Shown here in pieces: positions 13,185 to 25,896 of a stretch of 64,000 bases of DNA. The position numbers were made by a program, and so were the translations under genes. This stretch comes from Neckera pumila. Lineage: Eukaryota > Streptophyta > Bryopsida > Hypnales > Neckeraceae. The notes below the pieces were generated by a model that was given only the letters and a program-made list of their open reading frames with translations, was not told the origin of the DNA and did no database searches. The first letter of the stretch is position 1; every line of letters starts with the position of its first letter. The stretch covers positions 124,001 to 188,000 of the forward strand of contig OZ018410.1 of the NCBI GenBank assembly GCA_963969595.1. The letters are read 5' to 3'.

Positions 13185-13524
13185 TAGAAGAAAATTGCAT
13201 TCTACTTGACAAAAACTGCATTATGTATGTCAAATCTGCGTTTTACTTGACAAAAACTGCATTATACTCAACAAAACAGTGTCAAGTAGTTTTTGTTGAG
13301 TCAACAAAATAGTATCATGTAGTTTTTGTTGAGTTCTCCATATGTAACATAGAATTCTGCGTTTCAACGTTTCAACATAGAATTTGACAAGTAAAACGCA
13401 AATTTTTGACAACTGAAATGCATAATTTTGTTTTTGAAACACATAATTTTGTATTATAAATGGTGACCTCAACAAAAACTACTTGATATTGTTTTGTCAA
13501 GTAGAACCCAGTTTTCTTCTAGTG
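13182..13524. mobile_element. Small inverted-repeat (CACTA-like MITE) element nested in the CACTA element
   Basis: The left end CATTAGAAGAAAATTGCATT and the right end, read on the other strand, CACTAGAAGAAAACTGGGTT, continue into matching TCTACTTGACAAAA. The terminal inverted repeat is about 35 bp. Inside, the word CAAGTAGTTTTTGTTGAG and its complement recur several times in both orientations, like subterminal binding repeats. ATCT flanks both ends (13178-13181 and 13525-13528), one base longer than the 3-bp duplication usual for CACTA elements. There is no coding capacity. Confidence 0.6.
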
Positions 13525-16500
13525 ATCTATTTTAGACATAAAATACAGTCGAGCCGAAGAGCGTCTACCATTCCTACAACGTCATGCATTTGCACATGTA
13601 GTACTACAATAGGTTCTTTGGGGTGCAACAGTCAAGGCACGATTCTCAAGACACTTTTATTTCTTCTCTAATCTCTACCTTACCATATAACCAAAAAAAC
13701 GCGTCCAGGTTCACAGCAAAGACACGGACTTATTGTAGATAAAAAAAAATGCAGTGCGATTGCCCAAAATACCATATAGTGACGAAAATGCATATCTTTC
13801 ACCATGTCTGCTACCGTGAACTTGACAAGGGCGAGATCTCAATATCTGATTCAAATAAAAAACTACAATCAAATTCCATACTGCCATTTGAGCGTAATTT
13901 GTAAGTTGTTAATTATTGATTGAATGATGTGATGTGCTACTACCAAGTGTCACAACCATGAAGCCATTACTGATCATGATGGATGATGTTAAAGAGACTG
14001 AACTTCAAGTGCAAGAAATTACATCATTAACCTTTAAATGAATATCATGTAGACAAAGGAGACAATCATGCAATTTTTATCCAAATACATCTACCTTCAC
14101 TAGCATGCACAATGCTATAGTCCTTAGAAAATGACGACACCACTCACCTGTTTGTGTAACTACAGAGCACGATCAATTGCAAAGTGGCAGAGAACAACTC
14201 TGATGGCATTGCAAATCGAATGTTGCACGGGTGGGGAGGATGGCAACGGAGATAGCATCGTCTTGAAGCTCATGTGAGTTAGAGTTTGATTTTTAGTTTC
14301 ATGACATTCCATTTATAAATAGCATTGGAGAGTGCACTGTTGCTCTTACTGAGTGTTTATTAGAGTTAAATCATTGCTTTACCCGTTCACAGGTATTATC
14401 GTAGTGTGGACCCAATATTTGCAGTGTGCTTTCATTCAGTTCGAACTTCATTTTTAGGGTGATTTTTAACTTTCATGAATGGAAGGCCTTAGAGCTTTAA
14501 GTACTGGAGCGCATAATAGAATGGAGATGTTCATGTGAATTTTCAATCCTTCGCATGGCGCTGCATGTTGAACCTGAAGGCACGTTATTATAGGTCGGCT
14601 GTGATTGATGTTCTTACTAATCTTGGGCAACTTTCTCCACTAGATGAAAATGTAGGGAATTGTCGCAGCCTCGTCTTTTAGGAGTTGCTAAAGTTTGAAG
14701 TCAGCCTAAAAATGGTCTCTACTTATATCAGTAGGTTTGAGTTTCTTTTGAGTTGTCACCTACTAGTTTTACAACTGGGTTAAGTTGTGCAGTCACTAAC
14801 AAAGGTTTCAAATATAGGCGGCCTACATATTAGCCGAAAGTATTGCATGTTTAATTTGGTGAGCATTGAACGCCGAATGCGTAGACTGCAATTGTGAGGA
14901 CGGTGATGTCTGTGCGCCAATTTTGCACTAGGTTAGCAGCTTTAGGTCACTTAATAAATAGGATTTTTTCTAAAAAGAAGCGTAATCCGCGGCGGAATTT
15001 GCATATAATGAAGGTCAGCCACTGGATAAGGAGTCAAAAAATAGCAACTTCTCTGCATGTGGTAGATGCTTGAGGAAAAAAGTAAGTAGCAGATTTGGAG
15101 CATTCTAAGAGAGTGGTGTTAATGTACTGTTCTATCGTTGTCCACTAAATATTTTTTCGTGTTTACATTCAACTCTCCTATTTGCATAGATGGCGATTTC
15201 AATTCCAACATATGAACTGCCATGAAAGCGAGATTTAGTGAAAGTGAGGGAGGCACCTGTTGTGAACTATTCCTTCTTATGTTGTCTGAGATTTTAGGTC
15301 TTTCAAAGTACGCTGCAAGTGGGAGGGTTTGATTTTGTATTTTCAAGTTTTAATGTAGTTTGGTAGCCGAAAGTAGCACTTGCTGACCTCTTGCAGTACT
15401 TGCAATGTAGTGTCATTTACATGTTCCATGATAGCGTGGACCTACATGGACTTGGGCATCTACCACCACAAAAGCTTTAAAAGATAAGGTAATGGAAATT
15501 TTTCTCCATCAAAATTTTATTAGAATTGTGTTCGGATCAAGTGACCTATGTGTTTTGGGGCTCTCATTCTCCTTTTCACTATAGATAAGGTTTTTTTTTG
15601 AAAGTGATTTCTAGCTGTGTAGTTGTATCTTGTTTGTTTTGGATTGTTGAAGGTTTCAATTGGTGATGAAAGAATTCTGATTTCCATTATGATTCTTTAT
15701 TCAGCAAAGCGGAAGCACTCGTTTGTTGATAGATTTTAGGCACTTTTACCTAACCCACAGTGGTTAGTGAGAAGTAGGATGCGCTCCCTTCTTATGGAAA
15801 CATTGTGCATGAAAACTTGACCCCCATTGCTTGATTTACATGTAGTGTTCACTCACATAGTAGTGACTGCATATTAGTCAAAATACTGTGTGGGTCGTCA
15901 TTGTTGGAATATTAGTGAAATTGGACAATTCAAGAAGAAATCATAAGTCTTTATTCCAGTGAGCTTTTGTATTGAAATCTAAGTCTTCATTTCAGTGAAA
16001 ATGTAGGATATGATTCTATTTCCATGATCATGTTCCTAAACTTGAAGTTTCATAAGTAATGTTGTGTTTGAAAATCCAATGGATATGGAAGCAATCATGT
16101 TAGCCATGAGGGCACTTAAAAGCCAGTAACTTTTCTTGTTGTAGCATTAAATTGTCATGTTAGGATAGTTGCCCACCTCTTGCTATAGCATAAGTAGATT
16201 TAGAAGGTAGTAGGATTGGTTTTTAACAGTCATATCAGTATCCTTGCAGAACGATGAGTTCACATTTCATGTGTGAAGAGCATTGGAATTGTTTCACATA
16301 TCTCTCTATGGCTAACTCTTTTAGGGCTTTTATGTATAGATTGAAATTGCCCACGTGGAATTATTTTCTTTTGTATGAAGTAATTTGGTTGATGGCATGG
16401 TACTGTAAACCTTCCTGTATACCTAAAGATGCAGTATGAAAGTGATTTAGAAACACGAAATGAAATGCCATCATTGACTATAGTATTTGTTTGGGTGGAA

Positions 16501-17826
16501 AATCAAATGTTGTTCTCATATTGCTATATTTTTGTTTGAACGTGTTAACATGAACATTGCTGTGCGTGTGGCAACCACACTTGGATATAAACTCATGCTT
16601 ATTGGACGTTATTGCCAGAGCATTTTCACATTGCAATTCTATCTTCTTTGATAAAGGTAAATTTTTCCTTTGATTGTTGTTTTGGTGGCTGTTATGCGTA
16701 CGTACAATTTCATATCTCAGGAGTTTTTGCTTTTATTTTTGAAGCAATCATCCTCGTTTACAAATCTTGGATGAGCAATTGAAAGACTCAGTATGCTATA
16801 ATTCATATTGTAGGCTTTTGAATTTTGCCGTAATTGTGCTTTAATTGTAGTGGGCAGGTTCAGTTCTTGACAAAGAATATTGCATCCAGTATGATCTAGA
16901 ATTGTAGCATGTAGTCTGAGAGGATTGGTACTTCAAAAATTAGTAGCATGTGTTGGATTTTGCAAATGCCTTTGTCTTGTTATGGACATTTTCATTTCAC
17001 AAATTATTATACGTGCTGTTGAAGCAGGAATAGTAGAAGTCGATTTCCTCCAAGCGAGTAAGAAGTGATGGTACGGAGTAAAGAAACCTTTAAACAATGG
17101 AGTACCAAGAAGAGGCCTCAAAATTCTCATCAATGTAAGGCATCTAAAGGAACAAGTATGACAAAGGAAACAATGATCCCGCTGTAGACAGAGATTGGTA
17201 GCGCAAAGAGACTAGGGGAGGAAGGAACGAAAAAGACCCCCCTTAAATCCAAACTCCAGCCAGCTTCTCGCAGTCGGCGTTGAAATAACAGTCACCTCTG
17301 CATGTGGGAGCAGTGGAGGCCAATAGAAGAAATAGTTCAAATGTCTCTGTTATTCAACAAAAGGAAGGTGACTTCATGAGTTGTATTGTACTTGTTTTTA
17401 TGTTGTGGACCATTTGTATTGTGTGGTACTTGTCATTGCTATATTGTTTCTCTCATATTGGTGCGTGAATACATTACATTTGTCTTCCTCTAGGGGATAT
17501 AAAATGTTGATAGTCCATAGAGATTGCTTTGTAGTTTGTTTGCAAATGTCCATGTAGGATCTCTATGTGATCCCTTTTGGATTTTGTATAGGCCATTAGA
17601 CACAGGGTCTGGTATACCCTTTTCAAATGCAACCATTTATGTGCTGTAGAGTAAATTTGTATAATATTCACTGAAGCTCCAATTGATTTGAGCTATTGAA
17701 GGAAGTTCAAGAAAGGCTGCGCTCGTGACGGAGAAGGTGGTTCCTTCAATTGACAACAACAATGGAAGCCCAAAGTTTAGTAATCGTTAGAGAAAGGAGA
17801 AATCTGAACTTCAAGGTAAGGTTATT
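13525..17826. other. Central part of the CACTA element, no gene recognised
   Basis: Between the minus-strand and plus-strand gene remnants. Only short open frames occur (for example 15119-15346 and 16254-16439), and none has recognisable motifs. By position, promoters of the two divergent genes would lie here. I could not point to specific elements. Confidence 0.5.
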
Positions 17827-19768
17827 TTGCTGGAATTTGATCTAGATTCTTTTGACGGAGGCGAACCAGGTCAACAAAAACATAGGTCGAGGTTAGGGTC
17901 CACTTACAAGAAAAAGCGGAGCAAAAACATGGATAAGGTCAATGAAACCGAACTTCGTGGCGACCAAGTGATGTTATTACATATGAAGTGCTGGAGTAGT
18001 GGTTCAGTATCATCTGGAGAAGACGAGGTACAATTTGCACCTTGTCACCTCATGTTCTTCTAAGCATGAGTTGTTACTTAATTTGTTCATTAACTTACTG
18101 TTGCAGTGCATGGCGTGAATCTGTTTTTCCAATGATTGCAGTGCATTTGAATGGCCCTAGACTATGATGGCAGGTTGTTTGTACATTCTTGTATGAAGTC
18201 TGGTGGAAATACATCCCTGAACTAACTCAATGTGACGAGGATTGTGTTGTGTTTATAGTATAGGAGAAAGGAACAAAATGGAGGCATTAGACAGCAACAT
18301 CGTAATCAAAGGAGGTCGTTAGAAGAGAAATCTTCCAAAAAACAATCACAAATGCGGTAGCTGTCAAGGAAGGTAAGTAGGAGGTCCTCTGCGGACCACG
18401 ATGGTGGAAGGAAAGTCAGGGAAGAGAGAAGGAAGAAATGCCTTCGGTACAAGTCTTCAAGCAGCAATTCTGATCGAGGAAGTCATAGACGCTCTCGCCA
18501 ACATCGTCGTAGTTCTGATCACGGATTGCAAGGACGTCATGGCAATGAGGAGGAGTACTCAGTAGCACATGATCAGAGTCCGAAATCGTTGTCTAAGTCC
18601 GGGACTAACTATTCAAAGGATTCGCGTCGACGAAGGCAGCGCACACCACCTTTGGGTTCCAGCAATAGTGACTCGGAGGTACAGAGAGAGGTGGGTGACG
18701 TAGCATTTGTGGAAGTCAAGTCCGAGACAATAATGCAGAAAGAGAGGAGGGATTGGCAGAAACTCATAGAGCGTCGTGTGCGCAGTCGGGAGAAGTAGGG
18801 ACAGAAAGCATACTATTTACAAGTGAGTCACGTTGGAATACCATATGGGGATGGAAAGGCAGCTTGGAAGGCAGACTTGAATAAGCTAGCCAGAGGTCTG
18901 GATCCATCAGTGATGGACGTGCGTGAGCAGCCACCCACAAAAATGTCTATCTTACGACACCAATTGCGCCAGAACTTTGATTACAATTGTTCGGTGGACC
19001 CTATACATACCAGACAACTTGTTGGACAAGCAATAACTCAATGGAGAAATTCTTTGTGGAAAAAAATGGATGCTGGAGGTGACTGCCCAAAAAGATTTGA
19101 CGACAATATTTTGAAAGAAATTGGAGCGAACTAGGCTGTGTCCTTCACACACCAAGAAGTCAGAGAGAATGAAGCATACTAATAGCTGCAAAATAACTCT
19201 TGGAAGAACCGGTCCTCGTGGCAAGGACAGCATCAGGGGACTTCTTTGATCACAAAAAGGGTTATCTCCAGATTATGATGAAGTGTTCAATGAAATGCAA
19301 AGAGACAAAGGATACGCATGAAGAGCGGCTGAAACAAAATCATTGACGAAGGCACATGGGAAACTGGAGATTGAGGGGGTAGAGGCAAAACGAAGCATGC
19401 GGTAGAGCACATTCAAAGCAAGGACGTTTGAAGCAAGCACATCCAAAGACATTTCATTGGAAGAGGATTATGTAAAGGGACTGGAATCAAAAATTGTTGA
19501 ATTGCAGGCCGCGGTGGCTTTAATATCTAAGGGCGCCATAATGTCGCAAGAAGAGGCTAGCAGTGTGAAAGGTAAGGAGAAAGAATTGGCGATTGCAAGA
19601 CCAGAATGCTTGTCTGGTAAACAGGATGGTGAACATGATGACAAAGGAATTTGTAGACAAGAAGTAAGTGAAGAGCATAAAAAAGTATGTGTATGTCGTA
19701 CTCAACCTTTGGAGCTCATTTGTTTGACTTGGACATTTATTACTTTGACATGTTTTCGTTCATCTTGA
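17827..19768 (+). pseudogene. Ptta/En/Spm-type plant transposase (Transposase_24-like) second gene of the CACTA element, broken
   Basis: A Ser/Arg-rich segment (about 18440-18640, RRRRQRTPPLGSSNSDSE) leads into a more conserved part: ILRHQLRQNFDYNCSVDP, then ITQWRNSLWKKMDAGGDCP (18823-19134). After a frameshift between 19134 and 19154 the family pattern continues as KHTNSCKITLGRTGPRGK, then DYDEVFNEMQRDKGYA (19271 onward), then a coiled-coil-like tail EEDYVKGLESKIVELQAAVA (19457 onward). In-frame stops occur at 18796-18798, 19132-19134, near 19316 and near 19401, several where CGA or CAG/TGG would fit. The order of basic/SR N-terminus, GS-rich middle and E..M..DKGY motif is typical of the second ORF of plant CACTA elements. 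The start is uncertain; the open frame at 17827-18063 may be an earlier exon. Confidence 0.7.
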
Positions 19769-20660
19769 AGCTCCGTCACCATTTATTTTATTGCAATTGT
19801 TTTTGTAGTTATAATTACTTTCTTTTGTACCAAATGTTTGTATGTGATGGATTGAAGCATACTGAGTTATGTTTTTGGTCACTGTTATTTCCACTGTTTT
19901 GTACTACAGAGTTCATAATGCATAAAGATCATGGGTGCAGAGTAGCAATGGAGTAGGTCTTCATTCAGATTCTCATGGACAAAGCGGTGCCATTTCCAAA
20001 AGGGTTTCATCCGTGAGTTTTGGTCGACAAAAATTGCGTTCACGGAAGGGCTAATTAGGTATGGTTCGGATAGATGAAGTCATATTGGAGTTGGGTGAAT
20101 GACATGTGGTTCCAATTATTTGTTTTGAATAATTATTAGGGCAGTGGAATAACAAGGTTTGTAAGATTAATGTGAATTTCAACTTATGGTGCGTCTTTAT
20201 GTGCATGTTGAATTGCTAATGAAGTCATCATAGCACTGAATTTGAATAGGTATCCATGAAATTGACAGACCTTCAAAATGTTGAAGTGCCTCCAATCCAT
20301 AATGCACGCCTTTTCTATGGTTGGATCTTTATTTAATTTGTTTGACCTGCCTATGATCGACTTGCAGTGTTGTTTGCTTGTATTGGATCATTAAGTAGGT
20401 TTGGAATCTAAAACATTTTATAAGTAGTGTACCATGAAAATGTCTAAGCAAACGCTGGAACACTGTTGGCATAATTTTTTGCTAGTCGTTCGTAGAACAT
20501 TAGGAATCATACTAAATCGCAGACGTTTTTTTCATTGTGCAGGGAAAGGTTTGGAAGAAAGGGAATTGTGAGGTTCTTTCGCTCTGGACAACTTCATTGA
20601 ACGGAGTTGCAGTCTACAATGAGAATTTGAATTTGAGAACACCACCGAGGATGCAGAGCA

Positions 20661-20680
20661 GGGTTTTTTTTTTTTTTTTT
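20661..20680. repeat. Poly(T) run
   Basis: An uninterrupted run of about 18-20 T inside the right arm of the CACTA element. It may be a homopolymer of no function. Confidence 0.9.
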
Positions 20681-21589
20681 GTGTTAGCGTGAGGAAGTTT
20701 GTGCATGGTCCACTATAGGTTTGCTTTTAGCAGCAAAAGATTAGTGACTAGCTTGAGCAAGTAGCAGTGCATTTGGAGAAAGAGAAATTTATAGGCCATA
20801 ATTGTGAAGATTTGTGTTGGGGACAACAAATGATGAATCCAAGTGTTTTTTAATTTTGGGGCAATATTAATTTGGGAGTATTTTCAATGAGATCAAGGAT
20901 TGTTGTATGTCTATACAGTGAAATTGTCAACAGAGAATGAAAACCGGTTGTTATCATGGTGACAACGATGAATGGGATTCAAAATTGGTGCTTGTATGGA
21001 ACTGGGAGGTTCCTCTTTTAGAATGGAAGATTATGCTATGTTCAAAGAAGTCAATGTGTGCTTCATAGAAAATGAATTACGGCATTAACCATAAAAGTGG
21101 TCAATAGAGAATGCGGGTTTGACACCTAGTTATATTTCCAGAAATATTGAAAAGCCCAAATGAGGACACGTGTCGTTCAAGAACATGGAGGCGTAGCTTG
21201 ATTGAAAAGCTGGACCCAAAATAGCACATGTATATTTAGTAGTGGCCATAACTTAGGCGGAAATGGTGCTAACAAAGTCAATACTACAACTTTACTGCAC
21301 TTCTTACCTCGTTAAGAGTAAAAGACACTTCATAGGATTCATGGCTTTCCATTATGGCAAAGGTTGATGACCTGAATCCTACGTGGAATGGATCAAGAGA
21401 AACATGCTAAATTGTGTTCAATTCAAGCTCTCCGAACCAATAGGACGAATTGACGTAAACCAGTTGATTTGCCTGCAAATACGGATATGAATTTTTCTAC
21501 TAGTGTAAATACAAACAAGCATGGAAGGTCTTCCATTCTCCCTTTTGCTAACTAGTAATCATTAAGTTAATCTTAAAAAGATGTATATT

Positions 21590-22010
21590 GGCCTATGATC
21601 AAAGTAGTCACTCCAAAATTATTTGATTTGTGGATCAATAGGTGCATTTTTCATTTCTACAGTGATTTGGAAAGTCATCCATCAATCATCTTTTGACCTC
21701 TGTATCCTTGAAAAGACAAGACCTATAAGCAAAGTACTTTGCCAAAAATGATCCAATTTTTGGATTAGTAGCTGAAAAGGTGCATTTTTCATTTCTAAAG
21801 TAATTTTAAAAGCCAGTAATTGACCACTTTTGGCCTCATTTATTAATCATTTTTGACCTTTGCATCTTTATAGGATTATCTCTGAAAAGAGGATTCCAAT
21901 AGCCAAGGTACTTTGCCAAGAATAATCCAATTTTTGAATCAATAGGTGCATTTTTCATGTCTATAGTAGTCTTGAAAGTCAACAATGGGCCACTTTTGGG
22001 CCTTATCATC
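21590..22010. repeat. Degenerate tandem repeat, three units of about 145-170 bp
   Basis: The phrase ATAGGTGCATTTTTCAT, or a close variant, followed by TCTA recurs at about 21640, 21780 and 21943. It is followed each time by a 'TTTTGACCTxTGxATC' phrase and 'AAGTACTTTGCCAA'. The units are diverged. The block begins about 90 bp outside the right end of the CACTA element. Confidence 0.6.
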
Positions 22011-22782
22011 CCTCTCAAAGTTAACTTTGGAATACTTAACCAAGTTGAGAGGATGTTTTGTGTTCTTAGATGATTTGAAGGGAAGTCACATGGATGGAAA
22101 AAAAAATTCATTCAACTCTTTAGGGGAGTTCTTCGAATCCAATTTCAATAGAAGGTGTTGGAAATTCTTTGCTTGTAATATTTCTTTAAATTCCTACATA
22201 ATAAAATGGCAAATCCATAGATCATTGAATACCAATAGTATATATTGGCAATTTTTTGCTATTTTCTCTTGCTTTGAGTTGTAGCAATAATTTTTTTTTA
22301 AATTTAAATTCAGTTATTCAAATTAATCCTATCAAGTCTAGTTTTTACTCTAATTTGATATTTTGAAAATTTCTAAAATTTCTAAAAATATCTTATTGCT
22401 TTTTGAACTTTAGACCTATATCCATAGAATGCTACTTTTCTAATTTTAGAATGACATGATAGATTGATTTTGCACCATGATGTTTCACACTATTATATAC
22501 ACATATGGAGAAATTTTCAGATTTTTAAAGCATATATTGTGTTTGATATGATGTTTTTTTACTTTTCATTCAAAATTCACAATAAATTGAATTCATACTA
22601 GAAAATGAATGAATTTTTTATGACGTATAGAAGATAATTATGTGATGACATATTTGGGAATAACAAATGTTACAAAATTCATTCATGCATAGTTGGAAAA
22701 TGAAATCATTCAAAGTAAAGGAATCCAATGGTTGAAAAAGTAATCATAGACTTGTAGTCCATTCAAAGTTTAGCTTAGTAAT
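22011..22782. other. AT-rich spacer, nothing recognised
   Basis: No gene, inverted repeat or known element seen. The open frame at 21985-22284 has no recognisable family. Confidence 0.5.
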
Positions 22783-22890
22783 AAGGCATCCCTAGCCTTG
22801 GTTCATTGGCTTCAATTGGCCTTGGCACACTAGTGAGGTACTAAGGTGGGAGTCATGAGTTCAAATCAAGGTGTTGGTAGGATGCTTATT
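22783..22890 (+). repeat. tRNA-like sequence, possibly a tRNA-derived SINE head
   Basis: TGGTTCATTGG at 22799-22809 fits the pol III box A consensus (TRGYNNANNNG), and GTTCAAATC at 22859-22867 fits box B (GWTCRANNC). GCATCC near 22785 can pair with GGATGC near 22881, like an acceptor stem. The 60-bp box spacing is longer than in most tRNAs and the T stem is not paired, so a working tRNA is unlikely. A SINE head or a decayed tRNA copy fits better. Confidence 0.4.
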
Positions 22891-24739
22891 ACTATAATGC
22901 ACTCAACTATGAAGGAGGGGGGATCAAAGAACTTTGTCATTATATGAGGACCTGTGAATTTATTGGGGGAAGAAATATGTTGGTTCTTTACATGGTCTAT
23001 CTCCTAACAAAGACATCTAGGATGGAATTCACACTTCATTCCCAAGTCTAATTTTCAAGCTAGAGTTAACCTTCTTCAAGTAGTAATAAGTCTTCTTCAA
23101 AGGAAGGGAGGTCTGTACTCACTTGTCCAATTCTTTGTTTTTTTCAGGCCATTGCAACCCTATCCTACCCAAGAAATAAGCCACCTTACTTTGGTGCAAC
23201 CTCCACATTTGCTTAGCACCCCATTCCACGGACTCCTTTCAAAGTCATATGATTTTCTCAAATCCAATGTAGAAAGATCTAGTACAAACATCATTCCAAT
23301 TATGGTTCATAGTATTGGATCCAATTTTGTTCTCTTGCATTCTCAAACAATGTAGGATCAAAGATTTTTTTTCATTTATTTAATTTGGTTAATAAAGAAA
23401 GTAATCTCTCTTGGAGAAATGTAATTGTTTACATGTTTTAAATAGATAAAACACTGAAACATGCAAATTGCAAACAAAACTTCAATTATTCATCCAAAAA
23501 ATAGCAATATTGTCTTCAGAACATGTAGCAAATCAATGATTTCATCCATTGAAAGTGGGGGAGTACATTGCCTAATATTCTTTTAATAAGTTCATTTCTT
23601 TTTATTGAAATATCGCTCCAAAAGAACATTGGGTAGAATGACCCATTGTGGTTTCATTGGTCATTGTACAAATTTAAATTGATTAGATTGACAAGTTTTT
23701 TCTGTAATAGAATAGAAAATTTAAGAATTTTTCACATGTATTTTGGTCAACTCATTTCTTGGTAATGAATTGGTCAAAGCAAAAATATAATTAGGAAATA
23801 CTTTGCACTTGTAGAAGGCTGTAAGACTGCATTGCAGTAGTGCACTTACAACCGAAAAAAAGTAAAAAAAAATTAGGAATTTGATAGGGCACTACTAGTG
23901 CCATGTCAGATTGGCAATTAAAAAAAAATTCCAAATTAAAAAATAAAAGGTATTTTTATGTTTATTGTATTTGCACCGTGGAGGTGCTAAGAATGAAAAT
24001 TCAATAGCGGAATAGCCTTCTAAAGGGTCAAATTTTTTATAAAATGCATTAGATGAGATTTTGGACCTAAATAAGGCTGCAAGTTTTCGAGGTAGTTGGG
24101 AACATGGGAACGTTGTCTCACCAACAATCTGATGTGAACAAGTGATTGACACATTAGATAATATTGATTAATTAATTAATTTTTTAAATCTCTTTAAAAT
24201 CTTTTATTTTTCAAACATTTTTTAAAATTAATTAATTTTTTAATATATAATATTGGGTAGTTGCAAGAAACACTTAATGATTTTGGCTCAAAATGGCCTT
24301 AGTACTCAAGTACTATGGCCTTTGGAATAAATTTTTTTAAAATAAAATATAAATATGGATAATTTGTAAACATTCAAAAAAGCGAATGTGTGAAAATTTT
24401 AGACCTAGAAAAATTTATCTCTAAGAGTTATGCACAGTCAAAGAGCGTTGAAAAAGGCAAGAAAATAGACCCTTTGGGATTTTATTTTTAGAAAATAGTT
24501 AAAAAATTCAAAAAATTCTCAGAAAAAAAGACATTTTTCCTTACCTAAAGATGCTTCTTTTCAACAATTTTTATTTGTGGGAAAAAAAATTTATATCCTT
24601 TGCACGTGCGCAAAGGTAGTGCACTTTGAGCACATGTGGAAGGTGGACATTTTACTATTTTTGAAAAATCTCTTTGTAGGCTTGTGTAACTTCAGAAGAA
24701 CTCCTAGCCTTCCAATTTTCACCTTCCAATTTGCATTTT
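22891..24739. other. AT-rich spacer, no gene
   Basis: Only short open frames without recognisable motifs (23152-23355; 23895-24152 on the minus strand). Around 24160-24253 is a very AT-rich stretch with repeated ATTAATTAATTTTTTAA. Confidence 0.5.
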
Positions 24740-24990
24740 TGGGTCAAAAATAGTACTAAAACCCCCCAAAATGGCCAAGGAAGACATCCAATGGGGGGCA
24801 ATTTAAAAATAGTAAAATAATTTTAAGAAATAAAAAAAAAAATCATTCAATGTCTGAAACTTTTATATATACCTTCAATTCAAATTTCATAGAAAATGGA
24901 CATAAGACGCTAAAGTTATGAGCAAAAACCTACTTGTCTAAGGGCAAGGGGACAAAAAAAAGACAAGTGTCTCTTGCAACGACCCTATTT
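24740..24990. repeat. Dispersed repeat R3, copy 1
   Basis: Similar along its length to about 33780-34045. Both contain an AATAGTA(C/T)TAAA(A)CCCCCCAAAA core, then a GGGGGC block, an AATAGTAAA stretch, and a following AAAGTTAT(A/G)...CAAAAACC/CCAAAGAAC part. The copies are clearly diverged, so the family is old. No coding capacity. Confidence 0.6.
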
Positions 24991-25069
24991 TGATAGTTAT
25001 ATGATAGTACACATAGCAAAGGGAACAAACCTAAGTGGTCATCTTTTGGCCTTGAATCTCATCTAGTGC

Positions 25070-25530
25070 TTTGAAAGAGCATATCTTAGTGAAATTATTT
25101 CAAAATAATGACTTTTTTGTTCTCAGTGAAAGATAAGGAAGTTGAAAATGCTCAATTAAAATTTTACAACATTCCAAGTTTTTTTCAATTTATGGTAAAG
25201 CTTGCAATGCATGGTGGTTACTAAAATGAAAATATTGTTTGCTAAGAAAATCAAGAATGGGACACTTGTCTTCTCCTTGAGCCCTTGAATCTACCCTTTT
25301 TGAGCCGGATCTATCCTTTTTGAGGTAGACAACAATCACATTGTTTGGCTGACTTTTTGATCTATGTCTGAACCCCCCACCCACCCACCCACCCAAAACA
25401 AAGGAATAGTGAACTATATAACACCAATCAACTTCAAAAAATTCCACAAGGTGGAGTTTAACTTGGAGTTTGATGAAACTACCATCACACGATTCATAAC
25501 GCAAGCTATTTTTCGAAGAATGATTTTTAT
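25070..25530. repeat. Dispersed repeat R2, copy 1
   Basis: Matches about 30830-31265 at roughly four bases in five by eye. Shared phrases include CAAGAATGGGACA(C/T)TTGTCT, TTCCACAAGGTGGAGTTTA and TTTGATGAAACTAC. It holds a short (CCCA)5 microsatellite at 25377-25396. Element type unknown; no terminal repeats found. Confidence 0.75.
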
Positions 25531-25598
25531 TTTCTTAAAATCAACTTTCACCACTAAATGTGTTGCTAGGAAAACTTCAGATCCCTATTTCAACACTA

Positions 25599-25896
25599 CA
25601 CTAAAAATGATATTTAGTGTAGTATGACATTTAGTGTTTTAACCCCCTACCAGCCACAACACTAAATCTGAATTGTAGCGGATTTAGTGTTGTGTTGGAC
25701 TTCAATGCGCCGCCTCCGCTTCCTTTGCAAGTTCATTTTTTTAACGTGTTCTAACACTAAATGTAAACCTTTTCAGATTTCAAATTTACCATAGAGCATA
25801 TTTAGTGTTAGAAATTAGATTTAGTGTTACTTACTTATGATATTTAGTGTCAAGGTTCGTAATTAGTGTTGCCAACACTAAATATCATTTTTAGTG
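25599..25896. mobile_element. TA-inserting MITE (298 bp) related to the DDE element at 34571
   Basis: Near-perfect inverted termini of about 22 bp: CACTAAAAATGATATTTAGT on the left and its complement on the right, ending TTTTTAGTG at 25896. TA flanks both sides (25597-25598 and 25897-25898). The arms carry many copies of the word AACACTAAAT in both orientations. The phrase AATTAGTGTTGCCA next to the right terminus is also next to the right terminus of the larger element ending at 37153. No coding capacity. Confidence 0.8.

Larger units (their letters stand above)
5159..21505. mobile_element. CACTA (En/Spm) DNA transposon, about 16.3 kb, decayed
   Basis: The left end CACTACTAGAA (5159-5169) and right end TTCTACTAGTG (21495-21505; reverse complement CACTAGTAGAA) form 11-bp inverted termini with one mismatch. 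The bases just outside are TAA on both sides (5156-5158 and 21506-21508), the 3-bp target duplication expected of CACTA elements. Subterminal ATCAAC/GTTGAT words follow the left terminus and precede the right one. Inside lie a tnp2-type transposase on the minus strand and a Ptta/En/Spm-type second gene on the plus strand, both broken, plus an unassigned open frame (12705-13184) and a nested small inverted-repeat element (13182-13524). The terminal match is short, so the pairing of the ends is an inference. The gene content alone makes an En/Spm origin secure. Confidence 0.7.

Noticed and set aside
5159..13524. Pairing the left CACTA end at 5159 with the CTTCTAGTG end at 13524 as one 8.4-kb element
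   Set aside because: Outside bases differ (TAA and ATC) and the 13524 end pairs far better with 13182. The end at 21505 gives matching TAA.
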